Source: Hygrophila difformis (Eukaryota > Streptophyta > Magnoliopsida > Lamiales > Acanthaceae). From it: DNA of 64,000 nt. The stretch covers positions 58,618,915-58,682,914 of the forward strand of contig JAOANR010000006.1 of NCBI GenBank assembly GCA_030278955.1. Reading direction: 5' to 3'. The position numbers and the translations under genes were made by a program. Below the pieces are notes generated by a model. It had not been told where the DNA came from. It did no database searches and saw only the letters and a list, made by a program, of their open reading frames with translations. Shown here one piece after another: positions 35,001-46,685 of the stretch; the first letter of the stretch is position 1, and the number at the start of each line of letters is the position of its first letter.

Positions 35001-38000
35001 ACTAGTAAACACAATCCATCCACTGGAAATGGAAGTGGTGACAGTTCCTAATATAAGCAATTCAAAAACACACTGTTGGTAATCTCGGTTGCTGACCGTG
35101 GTTTAAACTGATGAAAGTATTTAATTATATAAGAGATTAATAACTAAAATAAGCCACCAGAAGGAGGTCCTTCCACTTTTAGGCCAACGATATTTTGATT
35201 TAGGAAAATGAGCCAATAGAAGGATTTCGGTCCCGAATTTAGACCATTTTGCCGGAATTCGAGCTGCGATGGCCTAAAAGTGGAAATGACTCCTTCTGGT
35301 GGCATATTTTAGTTTTTTTCAATTAATTTTTATTTAATGTAATTAAAGTCAATAATACTCATTCCGTCCCATTATTTATGTCATACTTTCTATCTTTTTC
35401 TTGTTCCAACATTTTTATTTCCTTTCAATTTTAAAAAATAATTAAATAATACTCGTCAAACCTACCAATCACATCACATTAATGGGATGGATGGAACAAC
35501 ATATGAAATAAAATAAATATTAATTCAAATATATTATAAAATAAATAAAACAAATACAAATTCAAATAAATTATACTACTTATTAATGGTAGTGAGTTTG
35601 AAAGTTTAATATATTTATTTATTAATGTGATGTGATGAGAAGGTTTGGCGATTAATATTTAATTATTTTTAAAATGGAAGAGAAATAAAAATGTTGGAAA
35701 AGAAAAAAATAGGACATAAATAATGACATGGAATGAGTATTATTTATTTTAATTATATAAAATAGAAAAATAATTGAAAAAAACTATATGTCACCATAAG
35801 GAGTCATTTTCACTATTAGGCCATCGCAGCCGGAATTCTGGCCAAATGGCCTAAAGTTGGGCCCGAAATCCTTCTAATGGCCCATTTCTGTAAATCAAAA
35901 TATTGTGGCCCAAAAGTGGAATGACATCCTTCTGGTGCCTATTTTAGTTATTATCTGATTATATAATAATGAGAATGAAACAATAAGCTAGAAATACCTT
36001 TTGAGTGCAGAAGAAAGAAAATGAGGTACCATCACCACCATCGTGCCCGTCACCTTCTATATTTTCGGAAATAAGTCTTCTCAGTTTTGTACAATCACTG
36101 ATGGACAACTCCTCGAGCATAGGGAATTCAATGCTTTCAATTCCTTTACCGAAACACTTGAGACTTGGTAAGTCTTCTAAGTAAAGTCCCCTCAAGTTTG
36201 GGAATGTTATAATGGCATGACTTGCCTCTCCATCCATCCTTAAGACATCTTCCATTCTATCACACCTTGTAATGGTCAATCCCTTTAATTTTGGTGTGCG
36301 TAGAGGTGCCAATGTGAGAAACTTCATTTGTGGACAATCACTGATGCTTGCTTTTTCTAATAATGGCAACTCAAGGCCACATTCACTAACCATCTCCAGC
36401 AGAGGAAGATTTTCAATTATCATTGTTTTCAAACGTGGGAACACGACTGAATTCATATCTTTCCTATCTTCACCTGTGATCACTTTTTTGATGCGGTCAC
36501 AATGCCTGATTTCTAGACTTCGACAGCTCAAGAAATTTTCCGCCATCGAAGATGAACATAAACTTGAAATGGCATGGCAGTATTCTATTCTTAGTATCTT
36601 CAGTCCTCCGCATTTAATCTGCAATATATGATACTACTCATTAATATCCACTTGTAATATGCATACCTCAAAAATAGACAACAAATTAAAAATGATTTTC
36701 TTACTATAGTGTCTGGGAATTAATTAGATTTAGCATTTAGGCTGCGTTTGGGAATAAACGCTAGCGATTAACGTTTAGCTTTTAAAATACATACTAAAAA
36801 TAACCAAAAATCCTAGATATAGTAAACACTAATTACAGTAATCATCAGATTTTAATCTCTAATATCTAAACTCTGAACGCTCTTCTTCCCAACTTTTAGT
36901 TTTCCAAACTCTAAACTCTAATTTAAAATTGCATTACCGAACACTATTATTCAAATTTAAAACTATTCTGCACCATTAATTTAAACTCCAGACTCTAAAC
37001 TCCAAACTCCGGACACTAAATTCTAATTATTTCCCAAACATACCCTTAGAATTAAGAGTTTAGAGTCTACAGTTTAAAATTATTGATGAAAAATAGTTTA
37101 AAATTTACATAATTTTGAATATATAATGGTGTTTGATAATTCAATTTTATTGATGAGAAACGCACGAAAGTTGTGGGATGATTTTGGCATTTTTTTCCAT
37201 TTGGAAAACTAAAAGTTGGGGAGATGAACATTCAGAGTTTAGAGTTTAGAGACTAAAATTTGACAGTTACTGAAATTAGTATTTACTGTATATAAGGTTT
37301 TAAGCTATTTTTAGTATATATTTTAAAAGCTAAATGCTAGCGTTTGTTCCAAACACAGCCTATGTTTGGGAAATAATTAGAGTTTAGAGTTTTGAGTTTT
37401 GAATTAGTGGTGAAAAAGTAGTTTTGAATAATGATGTTTGATGATAGAACTAAAAATTAGAGTTTAGAGTCTAGAGTCTGAAAAGCTAAACATTAGGGAG
37501 AGGAGTGTCCAGACTTTAAAGCTTAGAGATTAAGTTAAAATTTAACAGTTACTGAGAATAATGATTTTAAGCTATTTTTAGTATATATTTTAAAAGTTAA
37601 ACTGTAAATGCAGGGATTTTTTTCCCAAACGTAGCCCGACTATTGTAAGGAAAAATATTGGAGTATTATTTATAGTAATTTTTAAGTTGCAAATGCTAAA
37701 TGCTAGCATCTTTTTTTTTTAAAAAAAAAAGATACCAAAAACAACCTTTAACTTTTCAAAATCCAATATCTAAACTCTATATTTAAACTTAAACACCCCC
37801 ATTGTTGAAAATTATCTAAATTTAAGACTTTATATATTTTTTAAAATAAAAATAAGACAAAAATGTTGCGATGGATAAATATGAAAATTAGATGTGATGG
37901 AGAGAGTAGCGAAGAAGGAATCATTGTAGAAATGCTGAATACTATTTATTTTTACCATTTTATAAACATCATTGAAATGCAATAAGTAAATAACTGAAAG

Positions 38001-41000
38001 GCATATACAAACTCGTTGAAAAATTCATACTTTCTTGCTGAAATGCAAATGAAACTCGTTGGAAAAAAAAATTACCGTCATATAAAAATAATTGAAATTC
38101 ATTGAGTAAATAGCACATATAAACTCACTAAAATACGTAGTATTCATTGAAATGCAAGTGAAAACTTGCTATTAAAAAACCCCATTTTTACCAACATGTA
38201 TAACTCGCTAATTGCACTGAGTAACTCGCCTAAAATCTCTAATTATTTAGGGGAAAAAAAACACATATGGTCCCATAATTTTAAAAAAATTTCAAAAGCA
38301 TCCCACAAATATCAATTAGACGAATCCATCCCATAATTACCCTAATCATAGCCGAACTTGTCCATGAACCCGGTTTTTTCGCTAATCGTTGCTGAATCCA
38401 TCCCAAAACTTTCCTAATCATCGCCGAACCCATCCCTCCATTAGGAAAGTTATGGGATGGGTTCAACGATGATTAGCGAAAAAATCGGTTTATTGACGGG
38501 TTGGGAGATAATTATGGTAGTTAAGGGACGGATTCATATAATTCGATATTTATGGGATGGTTTTGGAAATTGAAAAAAAAAACATATGGGAGTAAATGAG
38601 TTTTTGTTTTCCATTTATTTAGCTATGTAATTATTGTATAAAATTACAATTGATGATTCATATATCATAAATCTTGCTGAAAAATTCTAGGAATGTTATC
38701 ATCGAACAATTTGTTTAAAGTGGAATAAACTCAAATGAAAAAAGCATTTAATTATATAATAATGAGAATGAAACAATAAGAAATACTACCTTTTGATTGC
38801 AGAATAAAGAAAATGAGGTACCATCATCACCATCGTGCCCTTCACCTTCTCTAATGTCGGAAAATGAGGTACCGTCGGAAATAACTCTTCTCAGTGTTGG
38901 ACAATTTATGATGGACAACTCCTTGAGCATAGGCAATTCAATCCTTTCAATTCCTTTACCGAAGCACTTCAGACTTGGTAAGTAATCTAAGTTAATTGTC
39001 GTCAATTTTGGGAATGTTATAATGGCATGACTTGCCAGTCCCAGCTGTCCATCCATCCTTAAGACATCTTCGATTGCAGAACAGCTTTGAATTGTCAACT
39101 CACTAAGATTGGCCAAATTTTCAACCACAGAAGACGAGAATAAAGTCGTCATTTTGTGGTAGCCACATATCGTCAGTTTCTCCATTATTTTAAAGGGGCA
39201 TGAAGGCATGTTCTTACGACACAATATATTGTTTACTGTATCACATCCAACAATATCCGGTTTTCCAAATTCCACCTGAAAAACAAACAAAGAAACAAAC
39301 AGGATACACCAAATATTAATTAAAGTTAAGTGGAGCATATATACATATTTTGAATTCAAACACACATGGTTGGTAATCGGTTGCTGACCACGGCTTACCC
39401 TTTGATTTGGTATTCTTATTGATCTTTCCTTTCCAACAAAATAAACCTCCTTTTCTTCATTGCTTTCCATGAGCTTTGAGCATTCCTCGATTACCAACTT
39501 CTTCAACACAGGGAATTCCATGCTGTCCATTTCTTCGCCCAAACTTGTTAGGTTTCTTAACTTTGATAGCCTGAGGTTCTCGAGTTGTGAAAATGTAATG
39601 TGATGTATCTTTTCATTCTCATTACCTTTTTCCATTCTTATTATTGTTTCTAACTTGTCACAGCTTTTAATGTATAATTCATTGAGACTGCTAATAACAT
39701 TTGCAGATGAAAATATAGCGGTAAAGTTGTCACAACACAATATTTCTAGTGTCTTCAATGTTCCGAATTTCACCTGCAAAGCGGGATAGAGTTCACTCAG
39801 AATATGGATATTTTATAGAAAAATATGACAGGTAATAACAATTGCTTGTTTGAAAATATATCTTTCGTAACCTAAAGTAAGCATCATAGATTACAAGAGT
39901 CAATTTTTACACATCATTTTTGCCCATTACTTCAAGTTGGGTATTGTTATATTAATTTCACTTCATCTTGCCAATATGTTTTCACGTAGAAGCTAAAGGA
40001 AGGTTGAACTTTTAAAATGACATTAAAACTTGACTTTATAGCACCAAAAACGTCATCATCTATATATCAATAATTACCCTTATAATATTTAATTTTATTA
40101 ATTACAAAAACATTTATGTAACTATCTTATTATGACCAATCCGTCATGGGCCATTTTAGTAAACTATTTATAGGTCCCTGAACTTTTAAATTATTAGTTT
40201 TTGCCCCATAAAACTTTGACATTGTGCAGTTTAGTCCATTAAATTAATTTGTTAAAATGCCCCATGACTAAATTGGTCAAAATAGAATAGTTACAAAACT
40301 GTTTTGGTAATTATCAAAATTAAAGAATAAAATTGGTAATAATTGATACATTGATGACGTTTTTGGTTATTATTCCATGCTAGCTGATATATAACTTGAG
40401 CTTAAACTTGATTAAATACAAATTAAAAAAGATTCAATATTGAAATAAGTCACTACAATGGCTTATTCTGGAATTCAAACCACTACAAATACAAATTGCT
40501 AAAATAGGCCAATTTCAACATTTTTTGACCCCATACCATTTTGATTTGAAAGCTTTTAATTTCTATTTATCATTTATAGATCAATTAAATGGCCTATTTT
40601 TATCTTTGACTTCAATTTTTGTCTTAGTTATATAAGAAAAGATATAGCCAAGTGAGATCTTGTTGGATTCATCTCATCTTATAGTTTTTAAATATCAAAA
40701 CTTTTAGAATTTTTATTACTAAATTTGAGTAATTAATAATTTAAAATGTGCATGGCATACATGCGAATGAGAAACGCTACAATTAAAAAAGTGGAAGAAT
40801 ACATTTCATTTCCGGTTATATATATTTTTCTTATAATTATATTTAAATTTATTTAATTTTTTTAATTATTCTTTTTTCCAAGGTTTTAAATATTTTCTTT
40901 TGCTTTTACGGAAAGAAGACCTGAATTTTATTAAAATTATTAAATAAGATTACATTAAACATGAATATATTAATAATGTGTATTTGTAGTGGACTAAATT

Positions 41001-44000
41001 GAGAAATAGACATGTAGGGGGCCTATATTCATCTTAAACTCAATTAAAAAAAGAGGAAACAAAATTATAAATATAAAAGTATAACTAAATAGTAGGTAAG
41101 AAACCATTAATAACAACCTCCCACCCTTTTCAGACATACATACAATTAATCAGGAAAGCTAATTGGAGATATTCTACAATAAATAATACTTCCTCCGTCT
41201 AACAAATATTGTTACGTTTGATTTTTTGACACTATTCACTGTTTAACTTTGATTCAAATTTTTATCATAGTTATGTAAGAAAAAATATAGTCAAATGAGA
41301 TCTTGTTAGATTCGTCTAATCTTGTAGTTTTAGACAATCAACTTTTTATAACTTTTCGTTGTACAAAATTTAAGTTATTAACCGTTAAAAATGTGCATCG
41401 GCATGCGTGTCGGAAGGGTGCGTAACGATTATACTGAGACGGAGGTAGTATTTGTAGTGACTCAAATTCGGAAATAGAAACACAACTAAAATATACTTCC
41501 CCGTCCTCAAATATTATCTATTAAGGATCCACTACGCACGCCGTCCAATGCACATTTTGAATCAATAATAATTCAAGTTTGGTATATGTAAAAATTCTAA
41601 AAGTTCGAGATCTAAAAACTACATTATGAGACGAATCTAACAAGATCTCTCTTGACTATATTTTAACTTGTATAACTATGATAAAACTTTAAATCAAAGT
41701 GTATGGGTGAATAGTGCCCCAAAACCAAATGGGACAAACATTGTAGAACGGAGGAAGTAAGAAACAAAAATTTAAATATAAAATAAAATAAAATAGTAGG
41801 TAAGTAGCCATTAATTAATAACACCAACCTATCCTTTTCAGGCATACATACAATTTTCAGACATACCTTATATGAGAGATGAGAAGCTTTGCCATCATTT
41901 GCACTTTCCATTGGACTACACACTAAGCTCTTCAACTTCCAGCATTTCTGGATCTTCAAATTCTTCAAGGAAGGGAATTCAATGCTTTCAAGTCCTTTCC
42001 AAAATGATGTGAGTCTTGGAAGGAGATGTAATTCCAATTCAATCAATTTTCCGAATGCTTTACGACTCCTCTCCATCTTTCCATTCTCATTATTTTCACT
42101 TGAGACAAACACTTCCTCCAACCTCTCACAGTCAGAAATTACAAGTGTTTTAAGTTGTGAAAATATATCTGTTGCCCTCTCCAACAAGAAAAGATTCCGC
42201 AGCTTATCACACCTGTAAATTTGTATAGTATGAAGGCTGTTGAATGTGTCAGAGTAATTGGATCCCCCAGCTGGAATTGGACCATCACATATTTTTGTTA
42301 AATCTGAAAGATCACGAAGCTGCAGGTACTCCAGCTTCGGGAAACCATGTGATGCAGTAGTCGATGCATCTATCAATTCCTTCAACTTCATACTGTTTCT
42401 AATTTGCAAGTACTTGAGGTTACTAGTATCTGATAGATTCCCCCAAAAGTCACAACCACTTCCACCCGTCTGTAACCATTCAATTTTGGTGCCGATTGGA
42501 GGATTGCAGATCCAGCTTCCATTATTAATCTTATTTGGTAATCCATTCAACCTTAGCTTTTTCTCTACATCCTCAAGATCATTGTCAAACGCAAAAGTGC
42601 TTATTCCAATATGTATTTCATATTTTACTATAGTTTCAGAAAGGTGTATCTCTTCATTGACCAATGCTGTGGCCTCTATATGAATCTCCAAGCATGTCAA
42701 TTTACGCAGTGCTTCAAGCTCCTTAAGGGTAACATTCATTGACTCGCACTGATTACAATTCCCGCAAAAGTCACAATCATTATCTCCGTTGCTTGATTCC
42801 CATCCATTGAAGCTCTCCAACATCTTCAACTCCTCCAATTCAATCAGTCGTGAAATGATGCCAGGTGCTATTCTTTTAAGTTTATCACATCCGTTTAGAT
42901 TCATCAACTTGAGGCATTTGAGGCTCGCAATCTCAACTGGAAGCTCTTCAATGAAATGGCAGTGACTACAATCAAGAATTTTAAGATTCAGCAACTTACC
43001 AACAAAAGAGAGAGTTTTCAAGTTGCACCTCTGAAATTGCAACGTTGAGAGGCTATTCAGCCGTTCTATTCTTTCTGGTGGTGATGTGAATTCAACATCT
43101 CTGAAGAACAGAGAATTTAGGCCATCCATTCCTTTCAGAATAGAGACATCATCGATCTCTAGGCGATCTCCCAAACATTGAGCTATGTGTTGTATGATTA
43201 AAAGTTGGAGGTCTAGAAAATTAGACTCTATGAGATGACCGAGAGTCTCATTACTTGACACTGTAAACTCTGAGATCCATTTACAATTCTTATCATCTTG
43301 TTCTTTTGACCTTAGGCTGACATCAATTAGTCCTTCTTTTGAAGCAATGGAGATGGCAACATCCCGGATAACATCATGCATTTTCACTTCATTTTCATTG
43401 CGGCCATCCAAAAGTAAATACCTATTCTTAAGCGTCCTAACTTCTCCACGTACTTTACGTCTTGCCTCCTCCAAACTATTTACCCCATCAAACATCTTTA
43501 ACCCCATGCTGAAGTATACCAGATCCTCGAGGCTAATATTATAATCTTCTGGAAAGAGACAACAAAGCAAGAATAACGTTTGTGCATTTCGGTTCTCCAA
43601 TAAATTGTAACTTAAGATTAGGCTCTTATAAACCTTTCCCTTAACTTCAGAACCTTTGAGTTCACTTAGTGCATCCCGCCATACTTGTTTTTCTTCATTT
43701 TTTAAAGCACTTGCAATAGTTGCAATGGCCAGTGGTAAGCCATCACATTCGTCCGCAATTTCTTTTCCAATAGACCCCAAGTCCAGGTCTTTCATAGAGG
43801 ATCCAACTTTCTCTTCGAAGAGAGAATATGCTTCTTCAGGAGCTAAAGTTTTCATTTCAAAAACTTTATTACACATTTGTTTCAGGATTTCCTTGTTTCG
43901 AGATGTTAGAAGAACTATACATCCGCCTTCACAAGGTATTCCCAAATCCTTCTTCAGTTCGATTTCTTCCCAAATATCATCCAAAAGTATTATGATCTTT

Positions 44001-44767
44001 TGAGTGCCCTCCAATCTGGAATACAATTCGCATGCTCCATCATGTACATTATCCCAATTTTCCGTGCCCTTTAGACCCAAGCGTTTACCAATTTGCCGTT
44101 GAATTTTCAATACATCTACAGGTGGTTGGCTGACAACTACGCTCACAGCTTCAAATGAATTGTCCTTAATCAACCTATTCAGAATATCTGTTGCAAGAGT
44201 AGTCTTCCCCAAACCACCCATACCGGCTATTCCTATAATATTCCCAACCTTTTGCTCACTCAGAATTTCACCAACAATGTCGTCTTCCAACTTTTTTCTA
44301 GATGGGAGTGCAAATACATCTTCCATTGGAATTATTCTTGTAGCTGGATTTTGAGGGTGGGTTAAAATGGTTGGCAACTGTTGGTTTCGAAGACGCTCCA
44401 TTCGATCTGTTATCTCTCTGACTTTCTTGCCAAGTGAAAAACGTGATTTCATCCTGATCCAACAACCGCTCTCAGAATTCCGAATTTTGGCCTCAATATC
44501 ATCTTTCTGCTGCAGTATGGTTCCTGTGTCTGTTAACCATTTATCAACCTCAGAGGTTCTCGTTTCAGTACTTCTCTCCCTGTCGGCAACTCGTAATTCC
44601 AAATCTTCTCTTTTGGCGTTCAAACTGTTACCTTCATCAGTCATACTCTTGATGTTTTTGCTGAAGCAACACAGGTAATTAAGCTGAAGCTTCACTGTTC
44701 CCACAATGTCTTTTGCAATTTCCTCAGCAACTTTGTCAATTACCAGTGCACCCGGATTTCCTTCCAT
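31534..44767 (-). CDS. CC-NB-ARC-LRR disease-resistance-type receptor (six exons)
   Basis: The model is complement of 41867-44767, 39399-39773, 38790-39275, 35998-36618, 32954-33442 and 31534-32034, about 1790 residues. The start is MEGNPGALVIDKVAEEI, because TTTCAACAG just upstream (about 44780) looks like an acceptor of a 5'UTR intron. An N-terminal coiled coil is followed by a complete NB-ARC: P-loop GMGGLGKTT (182-190), kinase-2 IIILLDDIW (258-266), VLLTSR (285-290), GLPLA (343-347), CCLFPED (402-408), MHDV (463-466). LRRs follow from about residue 540. No EDVID motif was seen, which fits the RPS2/RPS5/Dm3-like branch. Such proteins sense pathogen effectors in the cytoplasm. All splice sites are GT..AG and all five introns are phase 0. 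No disabling mutation was found, so it may be functional. The last exon may instead splice at 31580 to an unseen exon. Confidence 0.8.
32227..32384 (-). mobile_element. tRNA-derived SINE in receptor intron 5
   Basis: On the minus strand box A (TGGTTAAGCCC, 32371-32381) and box B (GGTTCGACTCC, 32333-32343) lead a body with GGCCCCCTATCCCTCCC and an A-rich tail (the T run at 32218-32242). It shares this body with the SINEs at 60750 and 61367. Confidence 0.65.
32416..32675. mobile_element. Stowaway-type MITE in receptor intron 5
   Basis: The left end CTTTCTCTG follows TA. The right end is ACGGAGGAAG. The core matches the 29365 and 41496 elements in reverse (ATGCATATTTTAAATCATTA). The ends are worn. 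Confidence 0.55.
32954..33442 (-). CDS. Receptor exon 5: LRR (163 codons)
   Basis: The acceptor TTTTTTCAG is followed by VNFGEPDIVGCDMVSNTLC, and the donor is TAAG then GTATTT. It is phase 0 and aligns along its whole length with exon 3. Confidence 0.72.
33504..34955 (-). mobile_element. Solo LTR in receptor intron 4
   Basis: The plus strand begins TGTTATCGCA and ends GGTGTTAACA, giving TG..CA ends with a short inverted repeat. The target duplication ATCAT is perfect (33499-33503 and 34956-34960). On the minus strand a TATA box (CTTATAAATACC, about 33778-33789) lies after a U3 that is mostly minisatellite. No internal domains remain, so it arose by LTR-LTR recombination. Open frames in it are compositional. 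Confidence 0.75.
34190..34915. repeat. GC-rich minisatellite with GAGGCC..GGCCTC units
   Basis: More than 20 imperfect units of about 28-50 bp occur, built from GAGGCCATGACGGCCTC, GGGAG and GCCTTA-like pieces. Each core is itself an inverted repeat (GAGGCC with GGCCTC). The array lies in the U3 part of the solo LTR. Confidence 0.8.
35134..35956. mobile_element. Composite foldback element, copy 1 (receptor intron 4)
   Basis: Outer inverted ends are AATAACTAAAATAAGCC and GGTGCCTATTTTAGTTATT. Each side is a unit of about 170 bp (35141-35313 and 35783-35950) that is itself a hairpin (CCACCAGAAGGAG at one end, CTCCTTCTGGTGG at the other). The two units lie in opposite orientation around a Stowaway-type MITE. 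The same arrangement occurs at 45417-46429. Confidence 0.75.
35358..35737. mobile_element. Stowaway-type MITE inside composite copy 1
   Basis: Ends CTCATTCCGTCCC and CATGGAATGAG are flanked by TA. Arms of over 100 bp pair with each other (TCGTCAAACCTACC with AGGTTTGGCGA). Confidence 0.7.
35998..36618 (-). CDS. Receptor exon 4: LRR (207 codons)
   Basis: The acceptor TATTGCAG is followed by IKCGGLKILRIEYCHAISSL, and the donor is AAAG then GTATTT. It is 621 bases and phase 0. The first half is related to exon 6 and the second half to the ends of exons 3 and 5 (HAIITFPNL, GKGIESIEFPML), so the exon looks like a fusion of the two exon types. Confidence 0.75.
36740..37360. mobile_element. Foldback MITE with long inverted arms (receptor intron 3)
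   Basis: Ends GGCTGCGTTTGG and CCAAACACAGCC are followed inward by TTTTAAAATACATACTAAAAATA and its near reverse complement. The arms extend about 250 bp each (CCCAACTTTTAGTTTTCCAAA near 36889 against its complement near 37200). There is no coding capacity, and the superfamily is uncertain. Confidence 0.65.
37361..37637. mobile_element. Adjoining foldback element of the same family
   Basis: It begins TATGTTTGGGAAA and ends CCCAAACGTAGCC, with the same inner TTTTAGTATATATTTTAAAAG segment as its neighbour. It abuts the previous element directly. Confidence 0.5.
38250..38612. mobile_element. Mutator-like MITE, copy 1 (receptor intron 3)
   Basis: Inverted ends are GGGGAAAAAA..CATATGG and CATATGGGAG..GTTTTCC, with flanking 9-bp repeats AATTATTTA (38241-38249) and ATTTATTTA (38613-38621). 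The inside is a near-perfect foldback (CGGTTTTTTCGCTAATCG with CGATGATTAGCG). It is related to 47683-48066. Confidence 0.65.
38790..39275 (-). CDS. Receptor exon 3: LRR (162 codons)
   Basis: The acceptor TTTTTCAG is followed by VEFGKPDIVGCDTVNNILC, and the donor is AAAG then GTAGTA. It is phase 0 at both ends and ends in an acidic tail (GEGHDGDDGTSFS). It is closely related to exon 5. Confidence 0.75.
39399..39773 (-). CDS. Receptor exon 2: LRR (125 codons)
   Basis: The acceptor TTTGCAG is followed by VKFGTLKTLEILCCDNFTAI, and the donor is AGG then GTAAGC. The length is 375 bases and phase 0 at both ends. It codes for LRRs of the NLR C-terminal type (SQLENLRLSKLRNLTSLGEE). Confidence 0.75.
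40043..40367. mobile_element. Foldback element with perfect 16-bp TIRs (receptor intron 1)
   Basis: ACCAAAAACGTCATCA (40043-40058) and TGATGACGTTTTTGGT (40352-40367) are exact complements. The interior is AT-rich and non-coding. No clear target duplication was found. Confidence 0.6.
40600..40800. mobile_element. Worn Stowaway-like MITE
   Basis: The core AAGTGAGATCTTGTTGGATTC and GTGCATGGCATAC are shared with the other Stowaway elements here, but both termini are eroded. Confidence 0.4.
41189..41448. mobile_element. Stowaway-type MITE in receptor intron 1
   Basis: Ends CTTCCTCCGTC and GACGGAGGTAG are flanked by TA at 41187-41188 and 41449-41450. The body is 260 bp. Confidence 0.72.
41496..41757. 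mobile_element. Stowaway-type MITE, reverse orientation
   Basis: Ends CTTCCCCGTCC and GAACGGAGGAAG are flanked by TA. It lies about 50 bp from the previous MITE in opposite orientation and 110 bp from the receptor exon 1 donor. Confidence 0.7.
41867..44767 (-). CDS. Receptor exon 1: CC, NB-ARC and first LRRs (967 codons)
   Basis: The donor is TATAAG followed by GTATGT at 41866. The exon is exactly 2901 bases, ending on a whole codon (SHLSYK). The uninterrupted frame beyond the donor, down to 41663, runs into a MITE and is not thought to be coding. The LRR part contains ELPVEIASLKCLKLMNLNGC and a Cys-rich insert (NDCDFCGNCNQC) around residue 655. Confidence 0.8.
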
Positions 44768-45416
44768 TTTTCCTTTTCCTGTTGAAATCAATTTCAATAT
44801 TTAACTTCTGTAGTTCATAAGTGTTCATTTACATTGGAAAGATGTGTCAAATTTCTAGTATTTTGGGAATACATAACTCCTGAAATCTTATCAATTTTAA
44901 GGTTTAGTAAAATTTAATGGCTCTATACTCTGAATAAATTTGAATTATTAAATTGGATAATTAAAAAATACTACAAATAAAGCTTGGTGCCATGAAGCTT
45001 TTAATGGACTACGAAAGCATAAAGGTTAACGGAGAATGTTGGGATTCTTCAAAAAGAAGAAAGAGCCATTATGACGCATCACCTAAAGGAATTGCCATGA
45101 AAACTTAAAATGAATAGCAAGATGAGAGGATTTTGAAGATTCTAACAACATAATATCCTCTCGTGCCAAAAAGTTGTAAAAAATACTGAAGCACCAACTG
45201 TAGAATCAAACTCCCAAACATGAGCAATTCTAAGACTATCTTTAACTATCACCACCCCAACCACTCATACATCCAACCATCTTATTATCATCTCATTATT
45301 TATTAGTTTCTCTCTCCCCCAACTCATCAATAACCAATCATCCCAATTTTACATATTCTATCAATAACCACTCAACCATCCAACCACAATATTATACTGT
45401 ATATAATTCTTTTAAG
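44768..45416 (-). promoter_or_regulatory. Upstream region of the receptor gene
   Basis: This is AT-rich DNA with a likely 5'UTR intron acceptor (TTTCAACAG) at about 44780 on the minus strand. No ORF is present. A leader exon and promoter should lie here or beyond the composite element at 45417, but neither can be fixed by eye. Confidence 0.35.
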
Positions 45417-46429
45417 AGATAATAACTAAAATAGGCCACTAGAAGAAAGTTCTTCCACTTTTAGGCCACAATATTTTGATTAAGGGAAATAGGCCATTAG
45501 AAGAATTTCTGGCCGGATTTCGGGCTGCGATGACCTAAAAGTGGAAACGACTCTTTCTGGTGGTCTATTTTAGTTTTTTCAATTATTTTTTATTTTAATT
45601 AATTAAACTAAATAATACTCATTCCGTACCATTATTTATGTGCTATTTTCTTTTTTTTCTTGTTCCAATATTTTTTTTCATTTCAATTTTAAAAAATAAT
45701 TAATATTAATCGTCAAACCTACCATCACATCACAATAATTTTGAGACACTATTAATGAGATGGAGGGTGTAACATAAGAAATAAAAAAAATATTAATTCA
45801 AATATCTTATAAAATAAGTAAAATACAAATTCAAATAAATTATAAAGCAAAAAACATGTTTCATTATTAGTATCCCAACATTTCGGACACAATACTTTAT
45901 GTAGGGATAATTAGTATTAAATATAGGGATATATTAGTATTAACCTAAGAATTTATATAATGTGATTGTATTGCGTTTACAATTTTAATTTATTTATTTA
46001 TGTGTGATTTACTTATATGTGGTTATAGGTTGGATTGAAATTATTAATGGTGGTTCGTTTGAAAGTTTAATATATTTATTTATTAATGTGATGTGAAGGG
46101 TAGGTTTGAAGATTAATATTTAATTATTTTTTAAAATGGAAATGAAATAAAAATTTTGGAACAAAAAAAGAAGAAAGTAAGACATAAATAATGGTACGGA
46201 ATGAGTATTATTTATTTTAATGACATAAAATAAAAAAATAATTGAAAAAAATTAAAATATGCCACCAGAATGAGTCATTTCCACTTTTAGCCCACCGCGG
46301 CCTGAATTCTGTCCAAATAGCCTAAATTCGGGCCCGAAATCCTTCAAATGACCAATTTTCCTAAATCAAAATATTGTGGCGCAAAAGTGGAATGACCTCC
46401 TCTGGTGGCCTATTTTAATTATTATATCT
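45417..46429. mobile_element. Composite foldback element, copy 2 (upstream of receptor gene)
   Basis: It has the same outer ends (AATAACTAAAATAGGCC and GGCCTATTTTAATTATT), the same pair of about 170-bp hairpin units and the same internal Stowaway MITE as copy 1. About 190 bp of extra DNA lies inside the inner MITE (about 45845-46040). Confidence 0.75.
45618..46205. mobile_element. Stowaway-type MITE inside composite copy 2
   Basis: Ends CTCATTCCGTACC and GGTACGGAATGAG are flanked by TA. The arms match the 35358 element. Extra DNA in the middle makes it longer (588 bp). Confidence 0.68.
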
Positions 46430-46685
46430 TATTTTAATTTATACAATTTAAATTATATTGAAATATAAAAAAAGTTAATGTATAGAAAATATAAAATATT
46501 TTATCTTATATATAAGGAATAAAAAAATCTAAAATTTTAATATATTCTTTATTTGTTAATTAAATTATAAAATGGATTAAAAATATCAAAATTGATATAT
46601 TATGTATTTAATAAAAATATAGCAAGAGTGGTCACTATTTGTCGAGAATGAAAAATTATAAAATTTGGTATATTTTAAAATTATA

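Noticed and set aside
41663..41866. Extension of receptor exon 1 beyond SHLSYK
   Set aside because: A good donor (GTATGT) ends the exon, and the extra frame enters a Stowaway MITE. Further LRR exons in phase lie downstream.
42258..44678. Plus-strand ORFs opposite the receptor exon
   Set aside because: Antisense shadows of the NB-ARC-LRR coding frame.
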